This document shows positions 51,746 through 62,318 of a stretch of DNA of 64,000 bases, in pieces. The notes beneath the pieces are model-generated. The model searched no databases. It worked only from the letters and a program-made list of their open reading frames with translations, and was not told the DNA's origin. The translations under genes and the position numbers were made by a program. The stretch is from Empedobacter falsenii (GTDB lineage: Bacteria; Bacteroidota; Bacteroidia; Flavobacteriales; Weeksellaceae), in NCBI RefSeq assembly GCF_019308355.1, contig NZ_JAAGKM010000009.1, positions 1-64,000 of the forward strand. The letters run 5' to 3'. Position 1 is the stretch's first letter; each line of letters begins with the position of its first letter.

Positions 51746-53905
51746 TTAACGTAAAGCTCTATCGCGGTTATCAACCACGTCAGCAGCTTGAATCAATGAT
51801 TGTAACAATGTTTGTTGGAAACGTCCTTGTAATTGACGGTTTAAATTATCCAAAATCATTGAACCTTTTTGATTCTTTTGAATTTGTTGATTTGAAGGAA
51901 TAATGTAGAAAACTCCAGCATTACCTGCAATCGCTTTAGAAGATTGATTTGGTTTTACACCAAACGCAGCTCCTACAACTTTAGGCTCTAAACCAATTCC
52001 AGTTAAATTAGAATTAGAGAAGTTAACCGTAGCATTTCCTTTTTTCGCTCCGAATTTAGATGCAAAAGCATTCAATCCACCGTTTGCAACTTGCTCATCA
52101 ACCAATTTAGCAATTTTTTCGTGCATCAAAACTGGCTCTACATATTGACGAACAACACTTGGATGTGCTAAACCTTTGTCAAATTTTTCAACTAAATGAA
52201 CAACGATGTAATCTCCTGTAGAAGATGTAAACAAGTTTGTTGCTCCTTTATCTGTTTTCTTGTCAAAAGCCCATTTTAAGATATCTCCGTCCTGATCGTT
52301 TGGAATATCTTGACCAATTGCAGCATAACGCTCAATTCCTTCTGTTGTATTATTTAAATAACCACCTTTTTTCGCAGTATTTTTGAAATCATTCAATGAT
52401 TTTCCTTCAACATTCTGAACATATGTTCTTGCATTTGTAAATGCTTTTTCTGTTGTCGCTTTAGAAGGCTCAATTGTTTTTACAATGTTTGCAACTTGAT
52501 AAGCTGTTTTGTTTTTCGCATCATCAACTTTGATGATATGGAACCCAAATTGAGATTCTACCAAATCAACTGTTCCAACTGGTTTTGTAAAAATAAATCC
52601 ATTGTAAGTTTGATCTAATTGATTGTTTTTTCCAACCCAACCAATGCTTCCTTTTTGTACAGCAGATGATTTATCATCAGATTTTGTTGAAGCTACTTCA
52701 CCAAAAGAAGCTGGATTAGCTTTTACTTCAGCTAAAATTTGCTCAGCTAATTTTTTTGCTTCGTCTTTTGTACGTTTTACTCCGTTTCCAGCAGCACTTC
52801 CTGTATAAGAAACTAAGATGTGACTAGATTTTACAGAATCTTTTACTTCTTTCGATTTCGAAAGTTTGTATAATTGGTATGTATTTCCAATTTTGAAAGG
52901 TCCACCAATTTGTCCAACTGTAGCAGTTTTCAAGAAGTTTGTAGCTTCTGGTCCTAATTGAGCTTGTTCCAATTCTGCTTTTGTAAAATAATTTGGAATA
53001 AATGGTTTCTCAGAATTTTGAGTCACATAAACCGAATCACTTTTTGCAGAACCAAATGCTGCAATTGTATCTGTAACATTGTTTACTTCGTCATGAACAA
53101 TTTGAGTTGACAGATACTTTTTGATGTTTGCTAAAGCAACAGCGTCATCAGCAGTCGAAGCTCCAGCAGGGAAATAAGTGTAACTTAATTTTACTAAACC
53201 TTCTGCTTTGAACAATTTTGGATATTTCGCTTCGTAAGCAGAAATTTCTTCGTCTGTTACTTTTACATTTAATTTTTTAGCCAAAGTTGCATAATCAACA
53301 AATGCATACTGAATATTTGCATTCGAAATATTGTATCCTTGTTGAATATCCGCTTCTTTACCTGTAACCGCTGTACCAGCCATTACATAACCAAAATATT
53401 TTTGAGATAAAATCTGTAATTTTATTTGTTCAGCAGTTTGCAACCAACCTCTATATTGTTGTTGCGCTTCTGGGCTTGATGCCGCATTCGCTTCTAATTG
53501 AGCAATCTGTTGTTGTGCTTCTGCACCAGATGCCATTCCGAAGTTTTGAGCTGTATAGCTCCAAAATTCATCATCAGAAACTTTTAAACCTAATTTTTCA
53601 GCATGTTGTTTCAACACTTTCTGACTAACTAAGCTGTTCCAAGTTTGTTGAGCAATTTGATTTGGAGTTGCAGTTTGACCTTGATTTTCGTACATCTTTT
53701 GTGTTTGATCGTACGCACTCTGATATTCTGCAATACCAATAGGTTCTCCGTTCACTGTACCAACTACAGACGGATCTCCAGTAAATAATTGTTTTATTTT
53801 TGAATTCTCTCCGAATAAATCTCCTGCAACGAAAGCTAACATTGCAACTCCGATTACCACGAAGATCAGCCAAGTTTTTTTACGAATTTCTCCTAAAACT
53901 GCCAT
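51746..53905 (-). CDS. PpiD/SurA-like periplasmic peptidyl-prolyl isomerase
   Basis: 719 residues with one N-terminal membrane anchor (about 12-29), a SurA-N-like chaperone region (about 30-240), a parvulin rotamase domain around 345-455 (SSHILVSY, KGSIGWVGKNNQLDQTYNGFIF, VESQFGFHIIKVDD) and a long C-terminal helical part. It assists folding of envelope proteins at the inner-membrane outer face. It lies 114 bp downstream of lptC on the same strand, consistent with a shared role in outer-membrane biogenesis. Confidence 0.9.
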   Translation of the reverse strand: MAVLGEIRKKTWLIFVVIGVAMLAFVAGDLFGENSKIKQLFTGDPSVVGTVNGEPIGIAEYQSAYDQTQKMYENQGQTATPNQIAQQTWNSLVSQKVLKQHAEKLGLKVSDDEFWSYTAQNFGMASGAEAQQQIAQLEANAASSPEAQQQYRGWLQTAEQIKLQILSQKYFGYVMAGTAVTGKEADIQQGYNISNANIQYAFVDYATLAKKLNVKVTDEEISAYEAKYPKLFKAEGLVKLSYTYFPAGASTADDAVALANIKKYLSTQIVHDEVNNVTDTIAAFGSAKSDSVYVTQNSEKPFIPNYFTKAELEQAQLGPEATNFLKTATVGQIGGPFKIGNTYQLYKLSKSKEVKDSVKSSHILVSYTGSAAGNGVKRTKDEAKKLAEQILAEVKANPASFGEVASTKSDDKSSAVQKGSIGWVGKNNQLDQTYNGFIFTKPVGTVDLVESQFGFHIIKVDDAKNKTAYQVANIVKTIEPSKATTEKAFTNARTYVQNVEGKSLNDFKNTAKKGGYLNNTTEGIERYAAIGQDIPNDQDGDILKWAFDKKTDKGATNLFTSSTGDYIVVHLVEKFDKGLAHPSVVRQYVEPVLMHEKIAKLVDEQVANGGLNAFASKFGAKKGNATVNFSNSNLTGIGLEPKVVGAAFGVKPNQSSKAIAGNAGVFYIIPSNQQIQKNQKGSMILDNLNRQLQGRFQQTLLQSLIQAADVVDNRDRALR

Positions 53906-54019
53906 TGTTTTATTTTAATGTTATTTCTATAATAGGTGGCGAAAATACGACAATACATTGAATAATAAAATAGAAGAAGCGACAAGTATGCGCTTTTTTG
54001 TTAATTTTTTTAACGCTCT

Positions 54020-54619
54020 TTAGAATTTTTGATTATCATCAACATACTTAAATCCTTGATTATTGAATAAAGTATAGGTTTCTAAATCGTCAGTAGCTTG
54101 CAAACCGTTTTTCGCTGTTAACGAATCGCCTTCCTTGCTAATTAAGTAAACTTCTTTCGATGTATAAACTGTTTTATTTTTCTTATTCCAAAATAATTGC
54201 TCGCTTTTCAACGAATCACCTTTCTCATTTACGATAATTACATTTCCTCTACATTCGTAGATTCCTGTTACATCACTTAATCTTCCCCAATCTGCCTGAA
54301 AATAACCTGGTTTCACACTTCCTTTTTGATAAAAGTCAAGGTTTAAACCTTTTCTAAAAATCGTGTAAGGAGAATCTACGGTTGTATATTCTTCGATTAA
54401 TGGTGAACGCAAATTACCCGAAATTCTTCCAGAATCTTTGTTGATAATATTTGCATTGATAAGTGTGCGTGTTGGGAATTCTACCTTCTTTTTACTGATA
54501 GGAGGAAGTTCTTTTTTACAAGAAAAAAGCAAAACGAAAACGCTAATCAGACCAAATACAATACTCGGTTTAATTAAAACTTTTTCGTTTGCTTTTTTAT
54601 ACAATTTTTGTTTGTCCAA
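54020..54619 (-). CDS. lptC: LPS export protein LptC
   Basis: 199 residues. The start is a TTG at 54619, two bases after the upstream stop; no ATG fits. A lipoprotein-like signal with lipobox LFSC (about residue 33) precedes a beta-jellyroll domain of the LptC/OstA type (ISGNLRSPLIEEYT, ADWGRLSDVTGIYECRGNVIIVNEKGDSLKSEQLFW). It would pass lipopolysaccharide from the LptB2FG transporter to LptA in the periplasm. Translation is probably coupled to the upstream barrel gene. Confidence 0.85.
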   Translation of the reverse strand: MDKQKLYKKANEKVLIKPSIVFGLISVFVLLFSCKKELPPISKKKVEFPTRTLINANIINKDSGRISGNLRSPLIEEYTTVDSPYTIFRKGLNLDFYQKGSVKPGYFQADWGRLSDVTGIYECRGNVIIVNEKGDSLKSEQLFWNKKNKTVYTSKEVYLISKEGDSLTAKNGLQATDDLETYTLFNNQGFKYVDDNQKF

Positions 54620-54621
54620 AA

Positions 54622-55905
54622 TTAGTCAATAACTCTTTTTCTAAACCAAATATCGTTAATATCAAATCCAACTTTAACTCCTAAATAATTTTCTTTGATT
54701 AAGTTGTTTGTTGTTTTTCCTTTTTGTCCGTACTCTAACGAAATATTCATCATAGAGCCATCATTTTGTTTTCCAATTGGAAATCCAAAACCTAAAGTTG
54801 CTCCATAAGCATCAATATCTGTTCCGTGAATAGAATACTGAGCTGATTGATAATACATCCCAGCGCGATACGTTACACGATTAAAATAACTTTTGTAACT
54901 GTTATAATCTGGAATCCAATATCCTCCAACTGCCAAACGTACATTGTTTTTGTAATCTACTGCAGAAGACATTGTAGTATTTTGACCTTCTAATGGTTGA
55001 GAGAAATCTTTCCAATTATTATATTTCGCTTCTACAGCTAACGACCACGTATTATCTTTAGAATATGATGCTCCTAAAGTAAATTGTTGTGGAATCTTAG
55101 TTTTTCCATTATCAATTCTAATAATAGAAATTGTATCTACAGAATATTGTGTTGTTCCGATATATGTGTAAGAAGTTGTAAGATCTGTCACATCTGTTCT
55201 TAACTTAGTTCCTAATGTATAAGTAGCACCAATGTTTAAATTGTTATTTTTTCCAATTTTCTTCGTATACATAGATCCTAACGTAAATTGAGCACCACGA
55301 TAGTTCGATTTATCGCTATAATCTACAGCTAAACTTGCTCCATCTACAGCTAAAATCTCGTTACGTTGCAACTCTCCGAAAAGATAATTAACACGCAAAC
55401 CTAAAGAAAATCCTTTTGAAAGATTTCTTGAATAAAAAGCATGAAGACTATTTAACCCTCCATCACCTTTCATCTGTACAGTTTGTTTGATATTATTTTT
55501 CTCAGAAGTATTCATAATATCATATCCCAACGCTGTGTAAGGTTGAAAACCAACTCCGAAACTTCCTTTTTCACCAACTGGAAAAGCCAATGAAATATTA
55601 GAAACATTGAAACGACCTGCATTTTCTTTATCTGTTCCAGATTTGAAATTATAATTAGTTCCACTTCCACTTGCATTGAAAGTTGTCATACGCAAGTTTT
55701 GGTTTGCTGCAGGATTCGAAAAATTCGCACTTTGTCCAAAAGGATTCGTAGGAACCGTTGAGATACCGCCCATACCAGCTTGTTCAGTATTATTATCAAA
55801 CAATTGCTCCCCTACTCCGTATGCCGAATAAGGTGAAACTGATATTGACTGAGCTTTTATTGTTACCACGCTAAATAGTGATAAACTACAAATAATCCAC
55901 TTCAT
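54622..55905 (-). CDS. Outer-membrane beta-barrel protein of unknown function
   Basis: 427 residues with signal peptide ending IKAQ (about 19) and FadL/OmpP1-like features: N-terminal SVSPYSAYGVGEQLFDNN, then many amphipathic strands and a C-terminal GVKVGFDINDIWFRKRVID. I know of similar proteins upstream of lptC in flavobacteria but no proven role. Its stop is 2 bp from the lptC start, so the two are an operon, and a link to outer-membrane assembly is plausible. Confidence 0.75.
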   Translation of the reverse strand: MKWIICSLSLFSVVTIKAQSISVSPYSAYGVGEQLFDNNTEQAGMGGISTVPTNPFGQSANFSNPAANQNLRMTTFNASGSGTNYNFKSGTDKENAGRFNVSNISLAFPVGEKGSFGVGFQPYTALGYDIMNTSEKNNIKQTVQMKGDGGLNSLHAFYSRNLSKGFSLGLRVNYLFGELQRNEILAVDGASLAVDYSDKSNYRGAQFTLGSMYTKKIGKNNNLNIGATYTLGTKLRTDVTDLTTSYTYIGTTQYSVDTISIIRIDNGKTKIPQQFTLGASYSKDNTWSLAVEAKYNNWKDFSQPLEGQNTTMSSAVDYKNNVRLAVGGYWIPDYNSYKSYFNRVTYRAGMYYQSAQYSIHGTDIDAYGATLGFGFPIGKQNDGSMMNISLEYGQKGKTTNNLIKENYLGVKVGFDINDIWFRKRVID

Positions 55906-56107
55906 TATGAATGTATAATAGAATTCTAAGACGCAAATATGATGATTTGTTGCGAATTGTAAAAATTAGATTGCAAAAATGAGTTGTTAAATCTCTATTA
56001 AAATATTAAAACCACTCATTTTTTGCAAAGATAAAAATATTTTAAAATTTATTTCTCGGTAAATGAACAAGATAGCTTTTTCGTCTAAAAAATATTTTAA
56101 ATAATGT

Positions 56108-56137
56108 TTGGTAGAACGGATTTTCGCTCTATATTTG
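56108..56137 (+). promoter_or_regulatory. Promoter of tRNA-Phe
   Basis: TTG at 56108-56110, 19-bp spacer, TATATTTG at 56130-56137, identical in form to the tRNA-Asn promoters. Confidence 0.85.
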
Positions 56138-56152
56138 CATCACAATTAAGGC

Positions 56153-56225
56153 GGTGCCTTAGCTCAGTTGGTAGAGCAAAGGACTGAAAATCCTTGTGTC
56201 CCTGGTTCGATTCCTGGAGGCACCA
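56153..56225 (+). tRNA. tRNA-Phe(GAA)
   Basis: 73 nt: acceptor GGTGCCT/AGGCACC with A73, D-arm GCTCAGTTGGTAGAGC, anticodon stem AAGGA/TCCTT around CTGAAAA (anticodon GAA), T-arm CCTGGTTCGATTCCTGG. CCA not encoded. Terminator follows within 10 bp. Confidence 0.97.
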
Positions 56226-56231
56226 CTGCTT

Positions 56232-56259
56232 AAAACCTCAATCAAATGATTGAGGTTTT
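56232..56259 (+). terminator. Terminator of tRNA-Phe
   Basis: AAAACCTCAATCA/TGATTGAGGTTTT, 13-bp stem, T tract. Confidence 0.85.
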
Positions 56260-56316
56260 TTTTGTTTTAGTATTTCAAATGTTAATAATATCTTAAAAAA
56301 AATATTTTCAATTAAA

Positions 56317-56346
56317 AAAAGCCGATGTAGAAATACATCGGCTTTT
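56317..56346 (-). terminator. Terminator of the shorter aconitase gene
   Basis: AAAAGCCGATGTA/TACATCGGCTTTT stem with GAAA loop, just beyond the stop on the minus strand. Confidence 0.85.
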
Positions 56347-56368
56347 ACTTTTTATGTTGAAATAATTA

Positions 56369-58633
56369 TTACGCTTGTTGCGCTTTAATTAAATTTAATG
56401 CTGAACCAGCTTTGAACCATTCAATTTGTTGTGTATTGTATGTATGATTTGCTACAACTAAATCTTTAGATCCATCTGCATGAACAAACTCGATTGTTAA
56501 AGGTTTTTCTGGCGCAAATTCCGTTAAATCAATAAAGTTGATTGTATCATCTTCTTGTACTTTATCATAATCTGCTTTGTCAGCAAATGTCAACGCTAAC
56601 ATTCCTTGCTTTTTAAGATTTGTTTCGTGGATACGTGCAAAAGAACGTACTAAAACTGCAACAGCTCCTAAATGACGTGGTTGCATCGCCGCATGCTCAC
56701 GAGAAGAACCTTCTCCATAGTTTTCGTCACCAACAATTACAGAAGGTACACCTGCCGCTTTATATGCACGTGCAGTATCTGGAACTGGTCCGTATTCTCC
56801 TGTTAATTGATTTTTAACTGAATTTGTTTCTTGGTTGAATGCATTTACGGCACCAATCAATGTATTATTCGAAATATTATCTAAGTGTCCACGGAAACGT
56901 AACCAAGGTCCAGCCATAGAAATATGGTCAGTTGTACATTTACCAAATGCTTTGATTAATAATTTAGCTCCAGTAATATTTTCACCATTCCAAGGTTTGA
57001 AACCTTCTAATAATTGTAAACGCTCAGAATTTGGATTTACGATCACTTCTACACGAGAACCATCTTCTACAGGTGCTTGATATCCATTATCTTCATAAGC
57101 ATAACCTTTTGTTGGTAATTCCTCTCCTTTTGGAGCATCTAACATTACTTCTTCACCAAATTTATTGATTAATTTATCTGTTAATGGATTAAAATCTAAA
57201 CGTCCAGAAATTGCAATCGCCGCAACCATTTCAGGCGATGTTACGAAAGCATATGTATTTGGATTTCCGTCCGCACGTTTTTTGAAATTACGGTTGAATG
57301 AATGAACGATTGTATTTTTTTCTTCTTTATCCGCACCTTCACGATCCCATTGACCAATACAAGGTCCACAAGCATTTGTAAAGATAACCGCATCTAAATC
57401 CTCGAAAGTTTTTAATAAACCATCACGATCCGCAGTATAACGAACTACCTCAGAACCAGGATTAATTCCAAAAGATGATTTCACTTCTAAACCTTTATCT
57501 AAAGCTTGTTGCGCAATCGAAGCTGCACGTGTTAAATCTTCGTAAGAAGAGTTTGTACAAGACCCTATTAATCCCCATTCTACATCTAAAGGCCAACCAT
57601 TAGCTGCAGCAGTTTCTTTCATTTTAGAAACTGGTGTCATTAAATCTGGCGTAAAAGGACCATTCAAACGAGGCTCTAATTCAGATAAGTTAATTTCAAT
57701 TAATTGATCATAGAAGTTTTCTGGATTTGCATAAACTTCATCATCAGAACGTAAATAAGATTTGTGAGCATTTGCAGCATCAGCAACATCATTACGATCA
57801 GTCGCTCTTAAATATCTTTCTGAAGCATCATCATAAGCGAAGATTGAAGTTGTTGCTCCAATTTCTGCACCCATATTACAAATTGTTCCTTTACCTGTTG
57901 CAGATAAAGACTCTGCTCCTTCTCCAAAATACTCTACAATTGCTCCTGTTCCACCTTTTACAGTTAAACGTCCAGCAACTTCTAAAATAACGTCTTTTGG
58001 AGCAGCCCAACCAGATAATTTACCCGTTAATTTAACTCCGATTAATTTTGGCATTTTTAATTCCCAAGCCATTCCAGACATTACATCAACAGCATCAGCA
58101 CCACCAACACCAATTGCTACCATTCCTAATCCACCTGCATTTGGCGTGTGAGAATCGGTACCAATCATCATTCCTCCTGGAAATGCATAGTTTTCTAAAA
58201 CTACTTGGTGAATAATTCCTGCTCCTGGTTTCCAGAATCCAATTCCATATTTATTAGAAACTGATTCTAAGAAATTAAATACTTCTGAAGATTTATTGAT
58301 TGCCTCTTGTAGATCGGTTTTTGCACCAACTTTAGCTTGAATCAAGTGATCACAGTGAACCGTAGAAGGAACAGCCGTTTTGGTTTTTCCAGCTTGCATA
58401 AATTGCAACAAAGCCATTTGAGCAGTTGCATCTTGCATTGCTACACGATCTGGCGCAAAATCTACATAAGATTCTCCTCTTGTATACGCTTGTGTAGGTT
58501 TTCCGTCAAACAAGTGAGCATATAAAATTTTCTCTGAATAAGTCAAAGGGCGACCTACGATGGCTTTCGCAGCATCTACACGTTCTTGCATTTTTGCATA
58601 AACGCCTTTAATCATATTTATATCAAATGCCAT
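56369..58633 (-). CDS. Aconitate hydratase (aconitase A-like)
   Basis: Interconverts citrate and isocitrate in the TCA cycle. 754 residues, the length of mitochondrial-type aconitases rather than the 890-residue AcnA. Fe-S cluster Cys are visible in [11 protein letters not shown] and in [15 protein letters not shown]; substrate motifs include VHCDHL near residue 92 and [15 protein letters not shown]. The C-terminal swivel domain has [16 protein letters not shown]. It is 204 bp downstream of the acnB-type gene on the same strand, with a terminator between, so the two can be expressed independently. Confidence 0.95.
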   Translation of the reverse strand: MAFDINMIKGVYAKMQERVDAAKAIVGRPLTYSEKILYAHLFDGKPTQAYTRGESYVDFAPDRVAMQDATAQMALLQFMQAGKTKTAVPSTVHCDHLIQAKVGAKTDLQEAINKSSEVFNFLESVSNKYGIGFWKPGAGIIHQVVLENYAFPGGMMIGTDSHTPNAGGLGMVAIGVGGADAVDVMSGMAWELKMPKLIGVKLTGKLSGWAAPKDVILEVAGRLTVKGGTGAIVEYFGEGAESLSATGKGTICNMGAEIGATTSIFAYDDASERYLRATDRNDVADAANAHKSYLRSDDEVYANPENFYDQLIEINLSELEPRLNGPFTPDLMTPVSKMKETAAANGWPLDVEWGLIGSCTNSSYEDLTRAASIAQQALDKGLEVKSSFGINPGSEVVRYTADRDGLLKTFEDLDAVIFTNACGPCIGQWDREGADKEEKNTIVHSFNRNFKKRADGNPNTYAFVTSPEMVAAIAISGRLDFNPLTDKLINKFGEEVMLDAPKGEELPTKGYAYEDNGYQAPVEDGSRVEVIVNPNSERLQLLEGFKPWNGENITGAKLLIKAFGKCTTDHISMAGPWLRFRGHLDNISNNTLIGAVNAFNQETNSVKNQLTGEYGPVPDTARAYKAAGVPSVIVGDENYGEGSSREHAAMQPRHLGAVAVLVRSFARIHETNLKKQGMLALTFADKADYDKVQEDDTINFIDLTEFAPEKPLTIEFVHADGSKDLVVANHTYNTQQIEWFKAGSALNLIKAQQA

Positions 58634-58786
58634 AATAATTGATTTATTTAATTGGTTTTAATTTATCAAAAAACATACCCCAATATACTGAATTATTTGT
58701 AAACTACTAACTCTTTACCGTGCTAATAATCTTATTTAAAACAATTCTAACTTATTTATTTGCAATATTATATATTTATCACAAAA

Positions 58787-58814
58787 AAAGGCTAACACCG
58801 AAATGTTAGCCTTT
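58787..58814 (-). terminator. Terminator of acnB
   Basis: AAAGGCTAACA/TGTTAGCCTTT with 6-nt loop, between the two aconitase genes. Confidence 0.85.
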
Positions 58815-58837
58815 ATTATATCATTTTCTACAAACAA

Positions 58838-61600
58838 TTAGTTCATTGAAATTGGTTTAAACTTTGTTAAGTTAATACCTTCAACTGCAGTTTTGTACTC
58901 TTCGATAGAAGGAATACGTCCTAAAATCGCTGATAAAACAACTACTGGAGTTGATGCTAATAAAGATTCTCCTTTTTTGCCATCACGGTCTTCAACCACA
59001 CGACCTTGGAATAAACGTGTAGATGTCGCCATTACTGTATCTCCTTTTGCTGCTTTTTCTTGGTTACCCATACATAAGTTACAACCAGGACGCTCTAAGT
59101 ACATAATGTTTTCGTATTCTGTACGTGCAGTAGATTTTGGTAATAAATCGCTAAACTCAAATCCTGAGTATTTTTGTAACATTTCCCAATCACCTTCCGC
59201 TTTCAATTCGTCGATAATGTTGTAAGTAGGTGCAGCAACAACTAAAGGAGCTTTAAACTCAACTTTACCATTCGCTTTTTCTACGTTACGTAACATTTGA
59301 GAAACGATTTTTAAATCGTCTTTGTGAACCATACAAGAACCTACGAAACCTAAATCTACGTGTTTATCACCTCCATAGTAAGTTAAATCGCGGATGGTGT
59401 CGTGTGTATAACGTTTAGAAACGTCAGCATTGTTTACGTCTGGATCGGCAATCATTGGCTCTTCGATAATATCTAAGTCAATTACAACTTCCGCATAATA
59501 TTTAGCATTTGCATCTGGAGTTAAAGCAGGTTTAGCCCCCGATTTAATTTCTTCGATACGTTTGTTAGCTTTGTCGATTAATCCTTGTAACACTTGGTTT
59601 TTGTTATCCATTCCTTTCTCGATCATGATTTGGATACGAGATTTTGCAATTTCTAACGATTGGATTAATGTATCATCTTGAGAAATACAGATAGATGCTT
59701 TCGCTTTCATTTCTGCAGTCCAGTCTGTAAATGTAAACGCTTGATCCGCTAATAATGTACCGATGTGTACCTCGATGATACGACCTTGGAATACATTCTC
59801 ACCATCAAATTGTTTCAACATTTGAGCTTGAGTAGCATGAACTACATCACGGAAATCCATATGTTGTTTCATCTCTCCTTTGAATGTTACTTTTACAGAT
59901 TCCGGAATTGGCATAGACGCTTCACCAGTTGCTAAAGCTAAAGCTACCGTACCTGAATCGGCACCGAAAGCAACACCTTTAGACATACGTGTGTGTGAGT
60001 CACCACCAATAATGATTGCCCATTCGTCAATCGTGATATCATTCAATACTTTGTGGATAACGTCAGTCATTGCATGATATTCACCTTTAGGGTCACGCGC
60101 TGTAATTACACCGAAATCATTCATAAATTTCATCAATTTAGGAATATTTGCTTGTGCTTTTTTATCCCAAACTGAAGCTGTGTGACATCCTGATTGATAA
60201 GCACCATCTACTGTTGGAGCAATCACTGTAGCAGCCATTGCTTCTAACTCTTGCGATGTCATCAAACCAGTTGTATCCTGAGAACCTACGATGTTTACTT
60301 TAACACGAACGTCAGAACCAGCATGTAAAACTTTTCCTGGAGTAGATCCAACCGCATTGTTATTGAAGATTTTTTCAACCGCAGTTAAACCTTGACCATC
60401 ATTTGAAATCTCTTTTGAAGGAGCGAAAACCACAGGAGCTTCGATACCTAAAGTTTGAGCAGCAAATGTTTGGATTTTTTTACCAAAAACGATTGCGTAA
60501 GAACCACCCGCTTTGATAAATTCCATTTTTTGAGGAGTCAATGATCTTGAAATATCAATTAACTCTTGATCTCCGTTGTATAATTTTTGCGTTTTTGTAT
60601 TGATTGTTAAAACAGTACCTGTAGCAACTGAATAAACTTCTTCTAAAACAGGATCCCCCGCTTCGTTACGAACCACATCTCCGTTTGCATCAACTTGTTT
60701 TTTCCAGTTTTTCAAATCGATTCCGATACCTCCTGTTACATCAACAGTTGTTAAGAAAATTGGAGAAATTCCGTTTGTACCTGCAACAATTGGCGCAATA
60801 TTTACGAAAGGAACGTAAGGCGATGCTTGTTTTCCTGTCCATAAAGCCACGTTGTTAACACCTGACATACGAGAAGAACCTACTCCCATTGTACCTTTTT
60901 CAGCGATTAACATCACAGAAGCATCTGGATGTTGCGCTTGTAACGCTTTAATTTCAGCTTGAGCAGCAGGTGTAATCATACATTGACCGTGCAATTCTCT
61001 ATCAGAACGAGAGTGCGCTTGGTTACCTGGAGATAATAAATCCGTAGAAATATCACCCTCAGCAGCGATGTACGTTACTACTTTAATTTCTTCTGCAACT
61101 GCTGGCAATTCTGTAAAGAACTCTGCTTTTGCATAACTTTCTAAAATATCTTTTGCGATTACATTTCCTGCATTAAAAGCATCAGCTAAACGAGCTGTAT
61201 CTGCATCGTATAAGAAAACTTGTGTTTTAAGAACTTCAGCAGCTTGTTTTGCAATTGCTTCATCATTTCCTAAAGCTAAGTCCAAAAGAACCTCGATAGA
61301 TGGTCCTCCTTTCATGTGAGATAACAATTCGAATGCAAATGTTGGTGTAATTTCAGCAACTGTAGCTTCTCCTAAAATAATCTCTTTTAAAAATTTTGCT
61401 TTTACACCTGCAGCAGAAGTTGTTCCTGGCAACGTGTTATAGATAAAGAATTTAACAGAATCCTCGCGGTATTCGTTGTTAACATCTTTAATTTGATTAA
61501 TGATTTCACTTAGTAATTCTGCACCATCAATTGGTTTTGGATGTAAACCTTGACCTTTTCTTTCTTCAATCTCGTTAAGATACTCTTGGTAAAGACTCAT
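58838..61600 (-). CDS. acnB: Bifunctional aconitase B / 2-methylisocitrate dehydratase
   Basis: 920 residues with the AcnB domain order: N-terminal HEAT-like domain (about 1-160, MSLYQEYLNEIEERKGQGLHPKPIDGAEL), swivel domain, then the catalytic domains with GGDSHTRMSKGVAFG, FVGSCMVHKDDL and the cluster-binding C-x2-C in RPGCNLCMGNQ. It serves the TCA cycle and can dehydrate 2-methylisocitrate in propionate degradation; this fits with the methylmalonyl-CoA mutase at 26 kb. Slightly longer than E. coli AcnB (865) through insertions in the middle. Confidence 0.95.
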   Translation of the reverse strand: MSLYQEYLNEIEERKGQGLHPKPIDGAELLSEIINQIKDVNNEYREDSVKFFIYNTLPGTTSAAGVKAKFLKEIILGEATVAEITPTFAFELLSHMKGGPSIEVLLDLALGNDEAIAKQAAEVLKTQVFLYDADTARLADAFNAGNVIAKDILESYAKAEFFTELPAVAEEIKVVTYIAAEGDISTDLLSPGNQAHSRSDRELHGQCMITPAAQAEIKALQAQHPDASVMLIAEKGTMGVGSSRMSGVNNVALWTGKQASPYVPFVNIAPIVAGTNGISPIFLTTVDVTGGIGIDLKNWKKQVDANGDVVRNEAGDPVLEEVYSVATGTVLTINTKTQKLYNGDQELIDISRSLTPQKMEFIKAGGSYAIVFGKKIQTFAAQTLGIEAPVVFAPSKEISNDGQGLTAVEKIFNNNAVGSTPGKVLHAGSDVRVKVNIVGSQDTTGLMTSQELEAMAATVIAPTVDGAYQSGCHTASVWDKKAQANIPKLMKFMNDFGVITARDPKGEYHAMTDVIHKVLNDITIDEWAIIIGGDSHTRMSKGVAFGADSGTVALALATGEASMPIPESVKVTFKGEMKQHMDFRDVVHATQAQMLKQFDGENVFQGRIIEVHIGTLLADQAFTFTDWTAEMKAKASICISQDDTLIQSLEIAKSRIQIMIEKGMDNKNQVLQGLIDKANKRIEEIKSGAKPALTPDANAKYYAEVVIDLDIIEEPMIADPDVNNADVSKRYTHDTIRDLTYYGGDKHVDLGFVGSCMVHKDDLKIVSQMLRNVEKANGKVEFKAPLVVAAPTYNIIDELKAEGDWEMLQKYSGFEFSDLLPKSTARTEYENIMYLERPGCNLCMGNQEKAAKGDTVMATSTRLFQGRVVEDRDGKKGESLLASTPVVVLSAILGRIPSIEEYKTAVEGINLTKFKPISMN

Positions 61601-62318
61601 AATTATCTATCTTTTCTTTTTAATATTAAAGATTGTTTAAAACCAAGCTACTTACACCTGATTTCATCCAATCAAAATGAATTATATAATAACACTTCGC
61701 TGTATCGTCACATCTTATGCAAAAATTATTTTCAACAAAAATCATTTTTGGCATAGGTAACCACTGTTATCAGAATACAAACTAAGTATGTAATTTTTTC
61801 GAAGGGTAATTTTTAATAATTTAACTCACACAAACTCAACACTCATAAGCATTTGAGTCAGAGTTTTATTCTAAAACTTACATTAACAATCATCTAAACA
61901 AATACGCGTTTAGCTATAAATTGGTACACAAAATTACGTTTATAGTAAAGATTTTTCATCAAAGAATGATATATTTTAGTTATATTTCAATAATTTAGAA
62001 TTATTATAAAAAAGGTCTAAATTTCACTTTAACAATGTTTTAAACGTAAATAAATAGAAGTTAAAAATTAAAAGGTTCTTAAAATATCAACTCCATAATT
62101 TTTGGGTCATTTTTTTACGAAATTGAATTATTTCGAAATATTAATAAACATTCAATAATCAATCTTTCAAAATGCTATCAATCGTCTAAACATTCTCAAA
62201 AAACAATCAAAAATATTCAATATGAATAAATATTTATGATTATTAATAATTATACAAGTTTAATGAGATATTATGCAACTTTTTACTAACTTTGCGCCCT
62301 TAATTCATTATTATAGAT
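61601..62318. other. 718-bp intergenic region between acnB and argH
   Basis: Very A+T-rich, no ORF with coding character and no RNA fold I can identify. It must contain the acnB promoter (minus strand) and the argH promoter. TAACTTTG (62287-62294) is a consensus -7 element 24 bp before the argH start. TATGAATAAATATTTATG (62221-62238) resembles an arginine-repressor box (TGAAT-N4-ATTCA) with one core mismatch. The rest shows only short A/T runs. Confidence 0.45.
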
